The notes under the pieces were generated by a model. It saw only the letters and a program-made list of their open reading frames with translations, ran no database searches and was not told the DNA's origin. Shown in pieces: positions 45,728-53,751 of a DNA stretch of 64,000 nucleotides. Made by a program: the position numbers and the translations under genes. Positions within the stretch are counted from its first letter, which is position 1, and every line of letters begins with the position of its first letter. Source of the stretch: Aquisediminimonas profunda (GTDB taxonomy: Bacteria; Pseudomonadota; Alphaproteobacteria; Sphingomonadales; Sphingomonadaceae); the NCBI RefSeq assembly GCF_019443285.1, contig NZ_CP080327.1, positions 1,178,001-1,242,000 on the forward strand. The letters are read 5' to 3'.

Positions 45728-46489
45728 CTATTGAGCAGTGAAGCCGCCATCTACGACCATGGAATGGCCTGTGACGAAGCTTGCCTTGTCCGAACACAGC
45801 CAGATCGCCGCTTCGGCGACCTCCTCAGGTTCTGCGATGCGTCCCATTGGCGCATGGTTCATTAGCCTGGCGCGCATGTCCTCACTAATAGCCATGACTT
45901 GTTCGGACATGGCACTGCGAACAACGCCAGGGCAGAGGACATTCACCCTGATGTTTTGCTTGGCGTAAGCCAAGGCCGCTGCCTTGGTCAAACCAATCAC
46001 AGCATGCTTGCTGGACGTATAGGCGGGAGTCGCGGGCTCTCCCGCGCTTACCAGGCCCATGATAGACGCAGTGTTCACAATGGCCCCGCGACCACGCTTG
46101 AGCATTTCGGGAATTTGATACTTCAGGCAAAGAAACTGGCTGAGCAGATTGATTTCGAATGTGCGGCGGAACACATCCTCATTCCAAGTATGGTCGTCCG
46201 CCGGCGTGATACCAGCGTTATTGAACGCACAGTCAAGGCTGCCGAACGTTTCAACAGCACTCGACACGAGTCGCTGGACCTCCGCGTCTATCGAAATATC
46301 CCCGCAAACCGCGATCGATTGTCCGCCCGCCTGCTTCACCAACTCCGTCGTTTCATGTGCCGTGTCAGGCTTCAAGTCCGAGACGATTACGCTTGCCCCT
46401 TCCTTTGCAAAGCCAATGGCGGCAGCGCGACCAATCGCACCGCCAGCGCCGGTGACAATGACCACCCTGTTTTCAAATAGTCTGCCCAT
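45728..46489 (-). CDS. Short-chain dehydrogenase/reductase (SDR)
   Basis: A 253-residue SDR with GAGGAIG, NNAG, catalytic Ser in NTASIMG and YTSSK (Tyr-Lys), and CPGVVRSAM near the C-terminus. It is the last of three consecutive minus-strand SDR genes (47352, 46570, 45728). An operator-like site stands before the first of them. Likely oxidises a hydroxy intermediate; substrate unknown. Confidence 0.88.
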   Translation of the reverse strand: MGRLFENRVVIVTGAGGAIGRAAAIGFAKEGASVIVSDLKPDTAHETTELVKQAGGQSIAVCGDISIDAEVQRLVSSAVETFGSLDCAFNNAGITPADDHTWNEDVFRRTFEINLLSQFLCLKYQIPEMLKRGRGAIVNTASIMGLVSAGEPATPAYTSSKHAVIGLTKAAALAYAKQNIRVNVLCPGVVRSAMSEQVMAISEDMRARLMNHAPMGRIAEPEEVAEAAIWLCSDKASFVTGHSMVVDGGFTAQ

Positions 46490-46569
46490 ATCAATCTTCC
46501 TTGGTCACCATCTGGCAAATGAGTCATACGATAAAGCAGCCTCGGCGCAGCGCGGATGAAGCGCCAAAC

Positions 46570-47325
46570 TTATTGGGCTGTGAACCCGCCATCCACGATG
46601 ATCTCGGTCCCGGTGATATATGAGCTCTCATCACAGGCGAGAAACAATACCGCGTTGGCGATGTCTTTTGGCTCTCCCATTCTCTTCATGGGAACTGACG
46701 CGGCGGAAGCCTCAACGATCTCGCGCGGCGCATTATGCTGCATCTCGGTGACGATGATCCCCGGATGGACGATATTGCATCTAATACCCTCGACTGCCCC
46801 TTCCAACGCGATCGTCCTGCTCAGTGCGCGAACGCCGCCCTTGCTTGCTGTGTAGGCCGGCAGGTTTGGATATGCTGCGACACCACCATAAATTGACGAA
46901 AGATTGATTATAGAACCGCCGGACCTTTGGGCGCGCATCTGGCGCATGGCGGCCCTGGAACCGAGAAACGTCCCCGTCAGGTTGATGCTAATTACCTTTT
47001 CCCAATCGGCGAGCGTTATGACATCCATGCCGCCCGCAGCGCCCATTGCGGCATTATTGACCATGATGTCTAGTCGCCCGAACTGACGAACAGTCTCGGC
47101 GATAACGCGATCCCATCCATCTTCATCGGCAATGTCCTGCGTCAGGCACGCCACATGGCCCTCTTCACCCAGTGCCTTGGAGGCAGCGCGAATGCGAACT
47201 TCATCAATGTCGGTGATCATGACATGAGCGCCTTCGCGCAAGAGCGCGGCAGCCGAAGCGTAACCAAGCCCGATGGGCGATGCTGCGCCTGTTATGATGG
47301 CGACTTTGCCCTTTACTCTATTCAT
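46570..47325 (-). CDS. Short-chain dehydrogenase/reductase (SDR)
   Basis: A 251-residue SDR. The cofactor region is GAASPIGLG, an unusual form of the TGxxxGxG motif; then NNAA, catalytic Ser in NLSSIYGG and YTASK. It is the middle gene of a three-SDR group, with 26 bp to the SDR upstream and 80 bp to the one downstream. Confidence 0.87.
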   Translation of the reverse strand: MNRVKGKVAIITGAASPIGLGYASAAALLREGAHVMITDIDEVRIRAASKALGEEGHVACLTQDIADEDGWDRVIAETVRQFGRLDIMVNNAAMGAAGGMDVITLADWEKVISINLTGTFLGSRAAMRQMRAQRSGGSIINLSSIYGGVAAYPNLPAYTASKGGVRALSRTIALEGAVEGIRCNIVHPGIIVTEMQHNAPREIVEASAASVPMKRMGEPKDIANAVLFLACDESSYITGTEIIVDGGFTAQ

Positions 47326-47351
47326 TTTCGAGCTCTTTCAGTTGCGTCAGG

Positions 47352-48164
47352 TCACCCTTGGGACATCGCCGCGGCGAGTAGCGGGGTCTCGGCGAGGAAG
47401 GGATGGCGGTGCAGCCCGATGCCGCCATCGACCGCAAAGCTTTGGCCTGTCACCCAGGAGGCCTCTGGTCCAGCAAGATAGCGCACCGCGTTCGCGATAT
47501 CGACCGGCTCGCCGAAACGAGGCAAAACGACTTCACGTTGGTATATCTCGATTACCTCGGGGATCAACATCGCATCTTCGGTCGCTCCCGATCGGGTCAG
47601 TCCAGGCCGAACTGCATTGACGCGGATACTCTTCGCGCCCAGTTCCTCGGCGGCTGCTCGCACCAATGCTTCGAGGGCTGACTTCGAGACATGATAACTG
47701 GCAAAAGGGAAGGTAGGTCTTGCCGCCTCAGTCGAGGAAATGCACACAATCGATCCGCCGTCCTTCATCAGTGGCACGGCGTGATGCATGGCGTGGAAAG
47801 CACTTGTGACGTTATAGTCGAAATTGTCGCGAAGGTGCTGCGCTTCCATCGCTTCGAATGGCCTGAAGTCGACACCGCCGACTGTAGCTACAACGATATC
47901 GAGGCGATCGGCAATTGCATAAGCGGCCTTGATTGCCGCTCCAACGTCGCTGTCTTGAACAGCATCGCCCACAAATAGTTCCACGCGAGCGTCTGACACT
48001 TCTGCCAGAATCGCTGCCCGGGCCCGTTCCAAGGCATCCTTTCGGCGACCCATAAGCAGCACAGCTGCGCCATCTCGGGCGAGAAGCGTGGCTGATGCAC
48101 TAGCGATAGCCCCATAGCCGCCCGTTACGAACGCGGTCTGACCCGCAAGCACCTCGGTACTCAT
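47352..48164 (-). CDS. Short-chain dehydrogenase/reductase (SDR)
   Basis: A 270-residue SDR. The glycine motif is GGYGAIA, with the last Gly replaced by Ala; VATVGG takes the NNAG place; catalytic Ser is in CISSTEAA and the Tyr-Lys pair is in YHVSK. Altered motifs suggest a divergent substrate or cofactor preference. It is first in the three-SDR group. A TGACATCA site lies 133 bp upstream. Confidence 0.84.
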   Translation of the reverse strand: MSTEVLAGQTAFVTGGYGAIASASATLLARDGAAVLLMGRRKDALERARAAILAEVSDARVELFVGDAVQDSDVGAAIKAAYAIADRLDIVVATVGGVDFRPFEAMEAQHLRDNFDYNVTSAFHAMHHAVPLMKDGGSIVCISSTEAARPTFPFASYHVSKSALEALVRAAAEELGAKSIRVNAVRPGLTRSGATEDAMLIPEVIEIYQREVVLPRFGEPVDIANAVRYLAGPEASWVTGQSFAVDGGIGLHRHPFLAETPLLAAAMSQG

Positions 48165-49600
48165 ACCTTTTCTCCCATCAATTGTCCGCGCTGTCCTTCC
48201 CGGTCAACAACGCCACGTGGTCGTTCGCACCCATGACAGCCGCTGCACATAGATGATGGCGGTCCGTGCCTAGCGCAGCTTACGTTAAAAAAACACTGAC
48301 ATCATATTCAATATCTACGTCGTGGAGTTGTTTTCGTCAAGTAAACTAAAGCCAATACTCGGGCGAAAATCTGCGCTGAAAAGGTCGGCTCCACTCCGCA
48401 GTTTGTTTTCTGCGGGCGTATTAGGATTGTCGGACATTTCTTGATCGTCGAATTGCGACGGGTAGCTGACGGCAGGCTAATGGGTGCAGCTGGGGCGTAA
48501 GTTGCCATTTGAGCACACTGATATCTATATGAAAGCTGACATCGCAGGCACGTCAATTAAAAAGTAATTTTTCCCTCTCGTTCGCTAAACGCTGACTGTC
48601 GAGACTGGCCGACGCAGTGAGAGCCGCATAGTCTTGGCTGAGATTGGGACTTGTCAAAATCCCGAATTTCCCCGGAAGAAAAATGAAGTACCGTCCCCCT
48701 CACCACCCGAAGCTTCGTTTGAAAAGTGCGTGGTACCCTTCCGGGCCGCGGTTCTGATCTCGACCCTATGCCGCGATGCCCGCAAATCCCCGGGCGTTCA
48801 AACCGACTCTAAATGCAACAGTTGCCTTGCACGGCTTAGCAATCTGCTGGTCGCCAGCCAGCGAGCCCGACTGGTCGAGGTCTAGATCAGCGGCATGGCT
48901 GAGGGCTTCGGCCGACAGCTGAGCCGTCACTGGATTGATCATCATGGGCGAACTAGGCTTTTTTTGCCGCGATCAGTTTGCATGAATCGCTGTACCCGGC
49001 GCAACTGACGCAAGCCGAATGATCGGGCTCGACTATGTCAGGTGCTAATCCTTGGCTTTGATTTGAGAAACCGTTCATTTGACCTCCGATGGTCCATTGC
49101 CCGGCGGCTCGGGTACGAGATCTGTCCCTGGAGCCGCCTCCGCTTATCGGCCGCCGTTCATGTTCATTTGCCGGCAATTATCATTGTTTCGCGCGACCGT
49201 GTGAATCAGAGGGTGCCTGCTCGGCAGGGAGCGAAACCAGGCCCGACAACAGGTCCGGATTCAGCATCGGGCATCGATGGTGCTGCTGGCTCTGGTGCGT
49301 GAATGAACCTTAAGCCGCTTTTGGGGCCATTTTGGTGGCAGACAATTTGGGCTGGTGAGCTTCGCATAGCCATGCTGGCTACAATATCGGACCAGGTCTT
49401 GCCTCGGTGCTTTGTTCAGGGTCGGATGCGGTCGCTCGGTTGATGCAACAGCTGTGGCGGCCTTTGGCTAGCGGTAGGCATATCCGGCTAAAGACTGGAC
49501 TATGCCTGGGGCCGCCCAAGCCGATTTGTCCTCAAGCGATTTTGGGAAGCGGCGCGCTTATTTTCGCCCGAGCCTTTTTGCCGGCCCACGCAAAACCGTC
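48165..49600. other. Long stretch without a convincing gene (part 1)
   Basis: About 1.4 kb. It contains the TGACATCA site at 48297. Short open frames (such as 48634-48885 and 49042-49302 plus, 48953-49177 minus) show no family features. It may be decayed sequence at the edge of an inserted element. Confidence 0.5.
48297..48304. promoter_or_regulatory. TGAYRTCA operator-like site (TGACATCA)
   Basis: It lies 133 bp upstream of the first gene of the three-SDR group. A weaker match (TGACATCG) lies at 48537. Confidence 0.5.
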
Positions 49601-49721
49601 ACATGCCCTTCTGAGTCCATAGGAGACTCACTAGGCGTCGAATGGAAATTTTGGCTACCCCACCATATCTCGGACCTGTTTTCGAGTCTGGTGAGTCTCC
49701 TATGGATTCTGAGGGGCATAT
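49601..49721. repeat. MITE-like element with 31-bp imperfect terminal inverted repeats
   Basis: The arm at 49601-49631 is inverted at 49691-49721 with 27 of 31 positions matching; the inner 16 bp (GTGAGTCTCCTATGGA form) are perfect. The 59-bp interior codes for nothing. Shape and size fit a MITE or a palindromic repeat sequence. Confidence 0.55.
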
Positions 49722-49830
49722 CTCGGCAGCGGGTTACGTCCCGATGTCAAAACCGGATGGGCAGAAGCTCATCACCGGTCAACGAATAGGCCCGTAGGCG
49801 TGTCGTTGAGCTGCCGGTGTAAATCTCATT

Positions 49831-50100
49831 GTCGATTTGTGGGACTTACCATGTTTTTGGAAGGGTCGTATAGAGATAGTTTTTGTTGATTTACTGGGTA
49901 AATTTTCAAGCGAGTAAAAGGTTTTTTAGAGATAAGTATCTCTATTAATTTAATATTCCTATATTATTTATATGGTCTCTCTCTCTCTCTTCTAAAAATA
50001 AGAATAAGGGAATAAGTCCCACTTTTATTTTTTTACTCAGTAAATCGAGAAAAAATAACGCTATAGGAGCGTCCCAAAACCATGGTAAGTCCCATTCGAC
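49831..50100. repeat. AT-rich nested palindromes, possible replication or control region
   Basis: GGGACTTACCATG at 49841-49853 is inverted at 50081-50093, part of arms matching 19 of 20 bases (49841-49860 against 50074-50093). Inside, GATTTACTGGGTAAA (49888-49902) is inverted at 50032-50046 with one mismatch. AGAGATA-AG-TATCTCT (49928-49943) is a perfect dyad. A further AAGTCCCA copy lies near 50014. The core is very AT-rich, with a TC dinucleotide run at 49976-49993. Such layouts occur in replication origins and control regions; the function is inferred only. Confidence 0.5.
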
Positions 50101-50455
50101 GTCTCAAAAATGGCACTTTCTCGTTAAATGACCCAGAACATTTTTGGCCTCGACGCACCAGAATACGGTCCAGCACCCCAATGAGGTCCATCCCTAAGCC
50201 TCTTTACGCTAACGTTAGGCACTAAGACCATTGTGAGTAACAGGACCTGCTTATACTCAGTCAACCGCTCTTAGGATCGCGACAGAACCCGGCCGAATGT
50301 TGCAAATGGTTTCGGGTCAAGAATTCCGAAATCAGGTGCTGGGCCAAAACCAGCAAGCACATTCACCGGAGAGGTCAATGGCCACATAGTTTTGCCTCAA
50401 AGATGGCCGTGAAGCATAGGCCGTTTGAATTTTCCGATTCAGCGGGATGTTCCGC
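50101..50455. other. Stretch without a convincing gene
   Basis: About 355 bp between the palindromic region and the ribbon-helix-helix gene. I see no gene in it. Confidence 0.5.
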
Positions 50456-50674
50456 TTAAGGGCTTGAATTCAGAGCTTTCCGAAGCAAGGTCCTGATGGC
50501 CTCAGGCCGTGAGGGCTTAGGATCGGGTTGCTTGGCAATCCAATCGTCAATGTCAGATGTCAAATCGGGGTAGAGCCGAAGGCCAATGCTCGGCCCAATA
50601 TCCGTTTTTGGGCGACCCGGCCCTCTTTTATTGCTATCAGAAATATTTTTGCTATCGGGTATTGATTGCACCAT
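50456..50674 (-). CDS. Small ribbon-helix-helix-like DNA-binding protein
   Basis: A 72-residue basic protein. After KRGPGRPKTDIG comes IGLRLYPDLTSDIDDWIAKQ and PSRPEAIRTLLRKAL, the strand-helix-helix pattern of CopG/Arc-type regulators with the typical 'RPEAIR' second helix. GRPK resembles an AT-hook. Such proteins control small mobile-element operons, plasmid copy number or toxin genes. It points away from three small plus-strand genes that precede an integrase. Confidence 0.65.
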   Translation of the reverse strand: MVQSIPDSKNISDSNKRGPGRPKTDIGPSIGLRLYPDLTSDIDDWIAKQPDPKPSRPEAIRTLLRKALNSSP

Positions 50675-50763
50675 TTCTGCTATCTATATCCCTCGTCGAG
50701 CTGAGGCAAGGCGGCAACCTTGCCTCAGCTCTGATCATCAACTGTCTGTTTAGGAGACAATCA

Positions 50764-51024
50764 ATGACTGGTGCTTTAGTACCCGATCCTATTGCCTGGG
50801 CAACCGCCCTCGAAAAGTTACTCGATGCCCGCCAGGAAGTGGTAGAGGCCGTTGAAATGGCCGAGCAAGAATTGCTGGCGCTGCACGCACCCGATATCTC
50901 GGGTGTAATCCAAAAACTGATAATTTTTTTTGGCGAGGAACTCTTCGACGAAGGCACCCACGCTGAAAACCTGCGACGTGCGATCGGAGATTTGCGCCGC
51001 ATTGCCAACGAGCTGGAAGATTGA
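50764..51024 (+). CDS. Hypothetical small protein, integrase module
   Basis: An 86-residue acidic helical protein of unknown function, with a start at 50764 preceded by AGGAGA. The sequence is rich in Glu/Ala/Leu heptads, suggesting coiled coils (VEAVEMAEQELLAL). It ends nine bases before the next small gene, suggesting co-transcription up to the integrase. Confidence 0.55.
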   Translation: MTGALVPDPIAWATALEKLLDARQEVVEAVEMAEQELLALHAPDISGVIQKLIIFFGEELFDEGTHAENLRRAIGDLRRIANELED

Positions 51025-51032
51025 GCTCAGCA

Positions 51033-51470
51033 ATGTTTGGCAACTCATTGCCCGAGCGAGAGGAACTCGAAGCCGACCTCGCTTCCATATTCGCAGATAT
51101 CATCCGTGAGTGCCTTCGGGCACTCACGGCAACCAATCCGCGGCCAGCCATTCGCAACGTTGCTGAGGCCTTTCGCATCACGCAGGACATACTTGAGAAG
51201 GCCAATTGTGGCATACGGCATGACCAGATTGTCGTTCGAGCCTTGACTGCCTTTCGTGACCCGCCTGATCTCCACGATCTCGACCGGGCCAGGCTAGCCA
51301 TGGCCCGTGCTGGCATGCGCTTGTTTGCGACGCAAACCAATTTAAATCCGCTGGATGCGAGCCGACTCTCAAGAGATCAGTTCAACTTTATCGCAGCCCA
51401 TCGCGAACTCGTTTCTGCCATGGAGCAAGCGGCCGGGGCAAAGCCTGACCCAAAATCGGGCTGGGAATAG
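51033..51470 (+). CDS. Hypothetical protein, integrase module
   Basis: A 145-residue protein of no recognised family, starting at ATG 51033 just after the preceding small gene. It is largely helical by appearance, without signal peptide or membrane segment. Position and orientation make it part of the accessory module upstream of the tyrosine recombinase. Confidence 0.55.
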   Translation: MFGNSLPEREELEADLASIFADIIRECLRALTATNPRPAIRNVAEAFRITQDILEKANCGIRHDQIVVRALTAFRDPPDLHDLDRARLAMARAGMRLFATQTNLNPLDASRLSRDQFNFIAAHRELVSAMEQAAGAKPDPKSGWE

Positions 51471-51572
51471 TGGCGCACCCGTCCTGACCAACTTACGTTC
51501 AAATTTACCCTGTAAAGCCCGAATCGCCGATACACACTTGGATCAGCGATTATTATTTCCCTGCCTGCCTAG

Positions 51573-51947
51573 ATGATCGGGGCAGAAAGGAAGATTGCAA
51601 AAGGCATGCAAGACATAGTTGCACTGGATCGACGCATATCGCGTGCAATCGAAAAGGGCCGGGGCACGAACCTCTCTCCAAACGAACTCGACCTCATGGT
51701 CGCAATTGGCGTTGTCGACTTGATCAATGCTGCAAAATCCACTTACTTGAAGGAACAGGCTGAATGCCGACAGCGCGAGCAAAACAGCGCCCCCTCTATC
51801 GGCGCGGGGAATTCTCACTTGCTTGGGACACGGATGCAAAAGGGCAGCTACGAACCCCCTATCTCACAATCTTCTGGTATGACCCTGCGCGCCGTCGGGT
51901 CAGAAGCACTTCAACGGGCACGGCGGAGCTTGAGCTCGGTAAACTGA
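51573..51947 (+). CDS. Hypothetical small protein overlapping the integrase start
   Basis: The first ~65 residues (with ALDRRISRAIEKGRGTNLS and ELDLMVAIGVVDLINAAK) look like a real small helical protein. The last ~60 codons overlap the integrase gene in another frame and are Ser/Gln-rich, so the C-terminal part may not be selected. Similar small genes can precede integrases in mobile elements and might act as excision or regulatory factors; this is a guess. Confidence 0.5.
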   Translation: MIGAERKIAKGMQDIVALDRRISRAIEKGRGTNLSPNELDLMVAIGVVDLINAAKSTYLKEQAECRQREQNSAPSIGAGNSHLLGTRMQKGSYEPPISQSSGMTLRAVGSEALQRARRSLSSVN

Positions 51948-53023
51948 AGTTGGACATTCATTATCTTGAACGTAGCAATGGGTCGGCAGTGTGCAAGGCA
52001 TGCGGCCAAACACTGAACGGCAAGACGCAGCCTTTGGTCGCCGATGCAATCTCCAATTACATGCTTACGCATGGCAGCAAACGCGCTTCGGCTGAGGCGA
52101 TAGCCGCTCGACTGGCTCATATTCTCGACTATCTTGAAGAACTCGGCGGTCCGCCAGTAACATGTGACGCCATTGATGAGGCCTGGATTGCCGAGTTTAG
52201 AAAATGGGCTCTCGCGCGGCCTGTCGTTGGAAAGAAAGGCAAGTCACGAAAGCGTGCGCCGTCCACGGTAGAAAATAGCGTCATTCAACTTCGAGCCGCG
52301 CTGGCAGCAGCGAATCGTCGCGGAGACACTTTGAGCCCGCCGAAGTTTCGGGCGGTGCAGCCCGCAAAGGTCAACAACAGTCCACGCTGGCGGGCCAGCG
52401 TCACTGAAATGGCTGCAATGATGTCATATGCGATGCAAGGTGGAACGCGAACGCGAGCTCTCCATCGGTTTCTCGTCGCCTCTATTGCAACGCTTGCAAG
52501 GCCCGACGCCGTAATGGACATGTCAACTGATCCTGCACGAGGCCAATGGCGCTCGGGACTTAAGACTTTTGAGCTCAATCCTTCAGGACGAATTCAGACC
52601 AAGAAGTACCGGCCGAGCGTTTGTGTACCGCGACTTTTGATGGCCTGGCTAGAGTCAACCGATGGCTACTTTGTGCGAAACGAAAAAGGTCGAGTGTCAT
52701 CGGTGCAGGCGGCTTGGTCGACCATGCGAAATGAACTAGGTCTACCCCAAGAATGCACCACGAAAAGCATCCGCCGGTCGATGGCAACGCTTTTGAGGTC
52801 AATGCATGTCCCGTTAGATCAACTCGAAATGCAGATGGGTCACAGGTCACTCAATGCGACGACGCAGATCTATGCACCAGATGATCCAGACTATTTGGCC
52901 GATTCTCTTAAGGCAATAGAGACAATCATGGACCAGATAGAGGCGCTTGCACCGGGCGCATTCACCGGACTTGCACCGGAGGCAATTAGTGCGTCGGATC
53001 GCCCGACTTCACCAAGCCCTTGA
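51764..53023 (+). CDS. Tyrosine recombinase / integrase
   Basis: A 419-residue tyrosine recombinase. The N-terminal arm is followed by a SAM-like core-binding domain (ATTENSVIQLRAALAAANRRG-like region). The catalytic domain has an Arg in ATLARPDAV, the SIRRSMATLL box, the MGHRSLNATT motif and nucleophilic Tyr in TQIYAPDD. It ends 16 bp before a 46-bp 3'-end fragment of a tRNA-Val(GAC) gene, its likely attachment site. It would catalyse integration and excision of a genomic island. Confidence 0.9.
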   Translation: MPTARAKQRPLYRRGEFSLAWDTDAKGQLRTPYLTIFWYDPARRRVRSTSTGTAELELGKLKLDIHYLERSNGSAVCKACGQTLNGKTQPLVADAISNYMLTHGSKRASAEAIAARLAHILDYLEELGGPPVTCDAIDEAWIAEFRKWALARPVVGKKGKSRKRAPSTVENSVIQLRAALAAANRRGDTLSPPKFRAVQPAKVNNSPRWRASVTEMAAMMSYAMQGGTRTRALHRFLVASIATLARPDAVMDMSTDPARGQWRSGLKTFELNPSGRIQTKKYRPSVCVPRLLMAWLESTDGYFVRNEKGRVSSVQAAWSTMRNELGLPQECTTKSIRRSMATLLRSMHVPLDQLEMQMGHRSLNATTQIYAPDDPDYLADSLKAIETIMDQIEALAPGAFTGLAPEAISASDRPTSPSP

Positions 53024-53039
53024 ATGTTAAGGGAAAAAA

Positions 53040-53085
53040 TGGTGGGCGTGGCAAGGATTGAACTTGCGACCCCTGCGATGTCAAC
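53040..53085 (-). other. tRNA-Val(GAC) 3'-end fragment, putative integrase attachment site
   Basis: On the minus strand the segment reads from the anticodon loop TTGACAT through stem CGCAG, a T-arm (GCAAG / TTCAATC / CTTGC), the acceptor strand CACGCCC and discriminator plus CCA. The 5' half (which would begin GGGCGTG) is absent within the adjacent 80 bp, so this is not a functional tRNA. The direct neighbourhood of an integrase makes it an att site. Confidence 0.75.
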
Positions 53086-53329
53086 AAAGGTTACCCGCGC
53101 AAAACTAAGCTTTCTTTTGCGGACATGGCGGGATCGTGGGACGAATTCGCGTTGGTTTCGCAACCTGTCCGGTACGTCTTGGTTCAAAGTGAACCAACCG
53201 AACCCTGTGTAAACTATGCGCTCCACTTCGACATGTGAGCGAGACCAAGGCAGTATGATGTCTGCTCAGAGCTCCATGGAGTTAGCGGGTGCAGCTGAAT
53301 GTCAGAGAAGAGACCTTCAAGCTCATGGC

Positions 53330-53490
53330 ATACTCGGAATGCTATGGCTTTAGGACTTAACCCAGACATGTTTGCGATCAGCGAGGACATTATCGGCATC
53401 ATGGATGTGCTCAAGTGGAGATCTGCGAAGATGCCGCTGCTGTATAACCGCAATTCGGCAGCAGAGGTGGGGGCTGCGGGGCGGATGTAG
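53330..53490 (+). pseudogene. Degraded tyrosine-integrase C-terminus
   Basis: The frame contains FAISEDIIGIMDVLKW and RSAKMPLLYNRNSAAEVGAAGR, resembling the last part of phage/island integrases around the nucleophilic Tyr. The upstream catalytic boxes are missing. It lies to the right of the tRNA-Val fragment, so it may be the remains of an integrase from a second element. Confidence 0.45.
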
Positions 53491-53751
53491 GCACGGTGGA
53501 AGTAGGGCTCAGTCCGCCGTCTCAATTTGCCTGGTCGCCCGCATTGGCTCGTCACCTTTGAGCGGGATCAGGCCTAGTTTGGTAAATTGGGCACTATCGC
53601 GGTCGTCGCCAGCATTGGGCTGTTGGAACTTGGCATCGTCATTTAGTGTCGTATCAGGGTCGTGAGGATATCTGCCCAAGCTTGCGCAGTATGTAGCCTA
53701 GACTACTAGCACCACCGCAGGTTGGCCCAAAGGGTTCAGGCGAGACTGCTC
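53491..53751. other. Short stretch without a convincing gene
   Basis: About 260 bp up to the maleylpyruvate isomerase stop. I see no gene. Confidence 0.5.

Noticed and set aside
49976-49993. TC dinucleotide run as a phase-variation tract
   Set aside because: It lies in no open frame and near no gene start, so there is nothing obvious to switch.
53024-53212. Open frame beginning MVGVARIELATPAMST after the integrase
   Set aside because: It is the antisense reading of the tRNA-Val 3' fragment, a frequent false gene call, not a protein.
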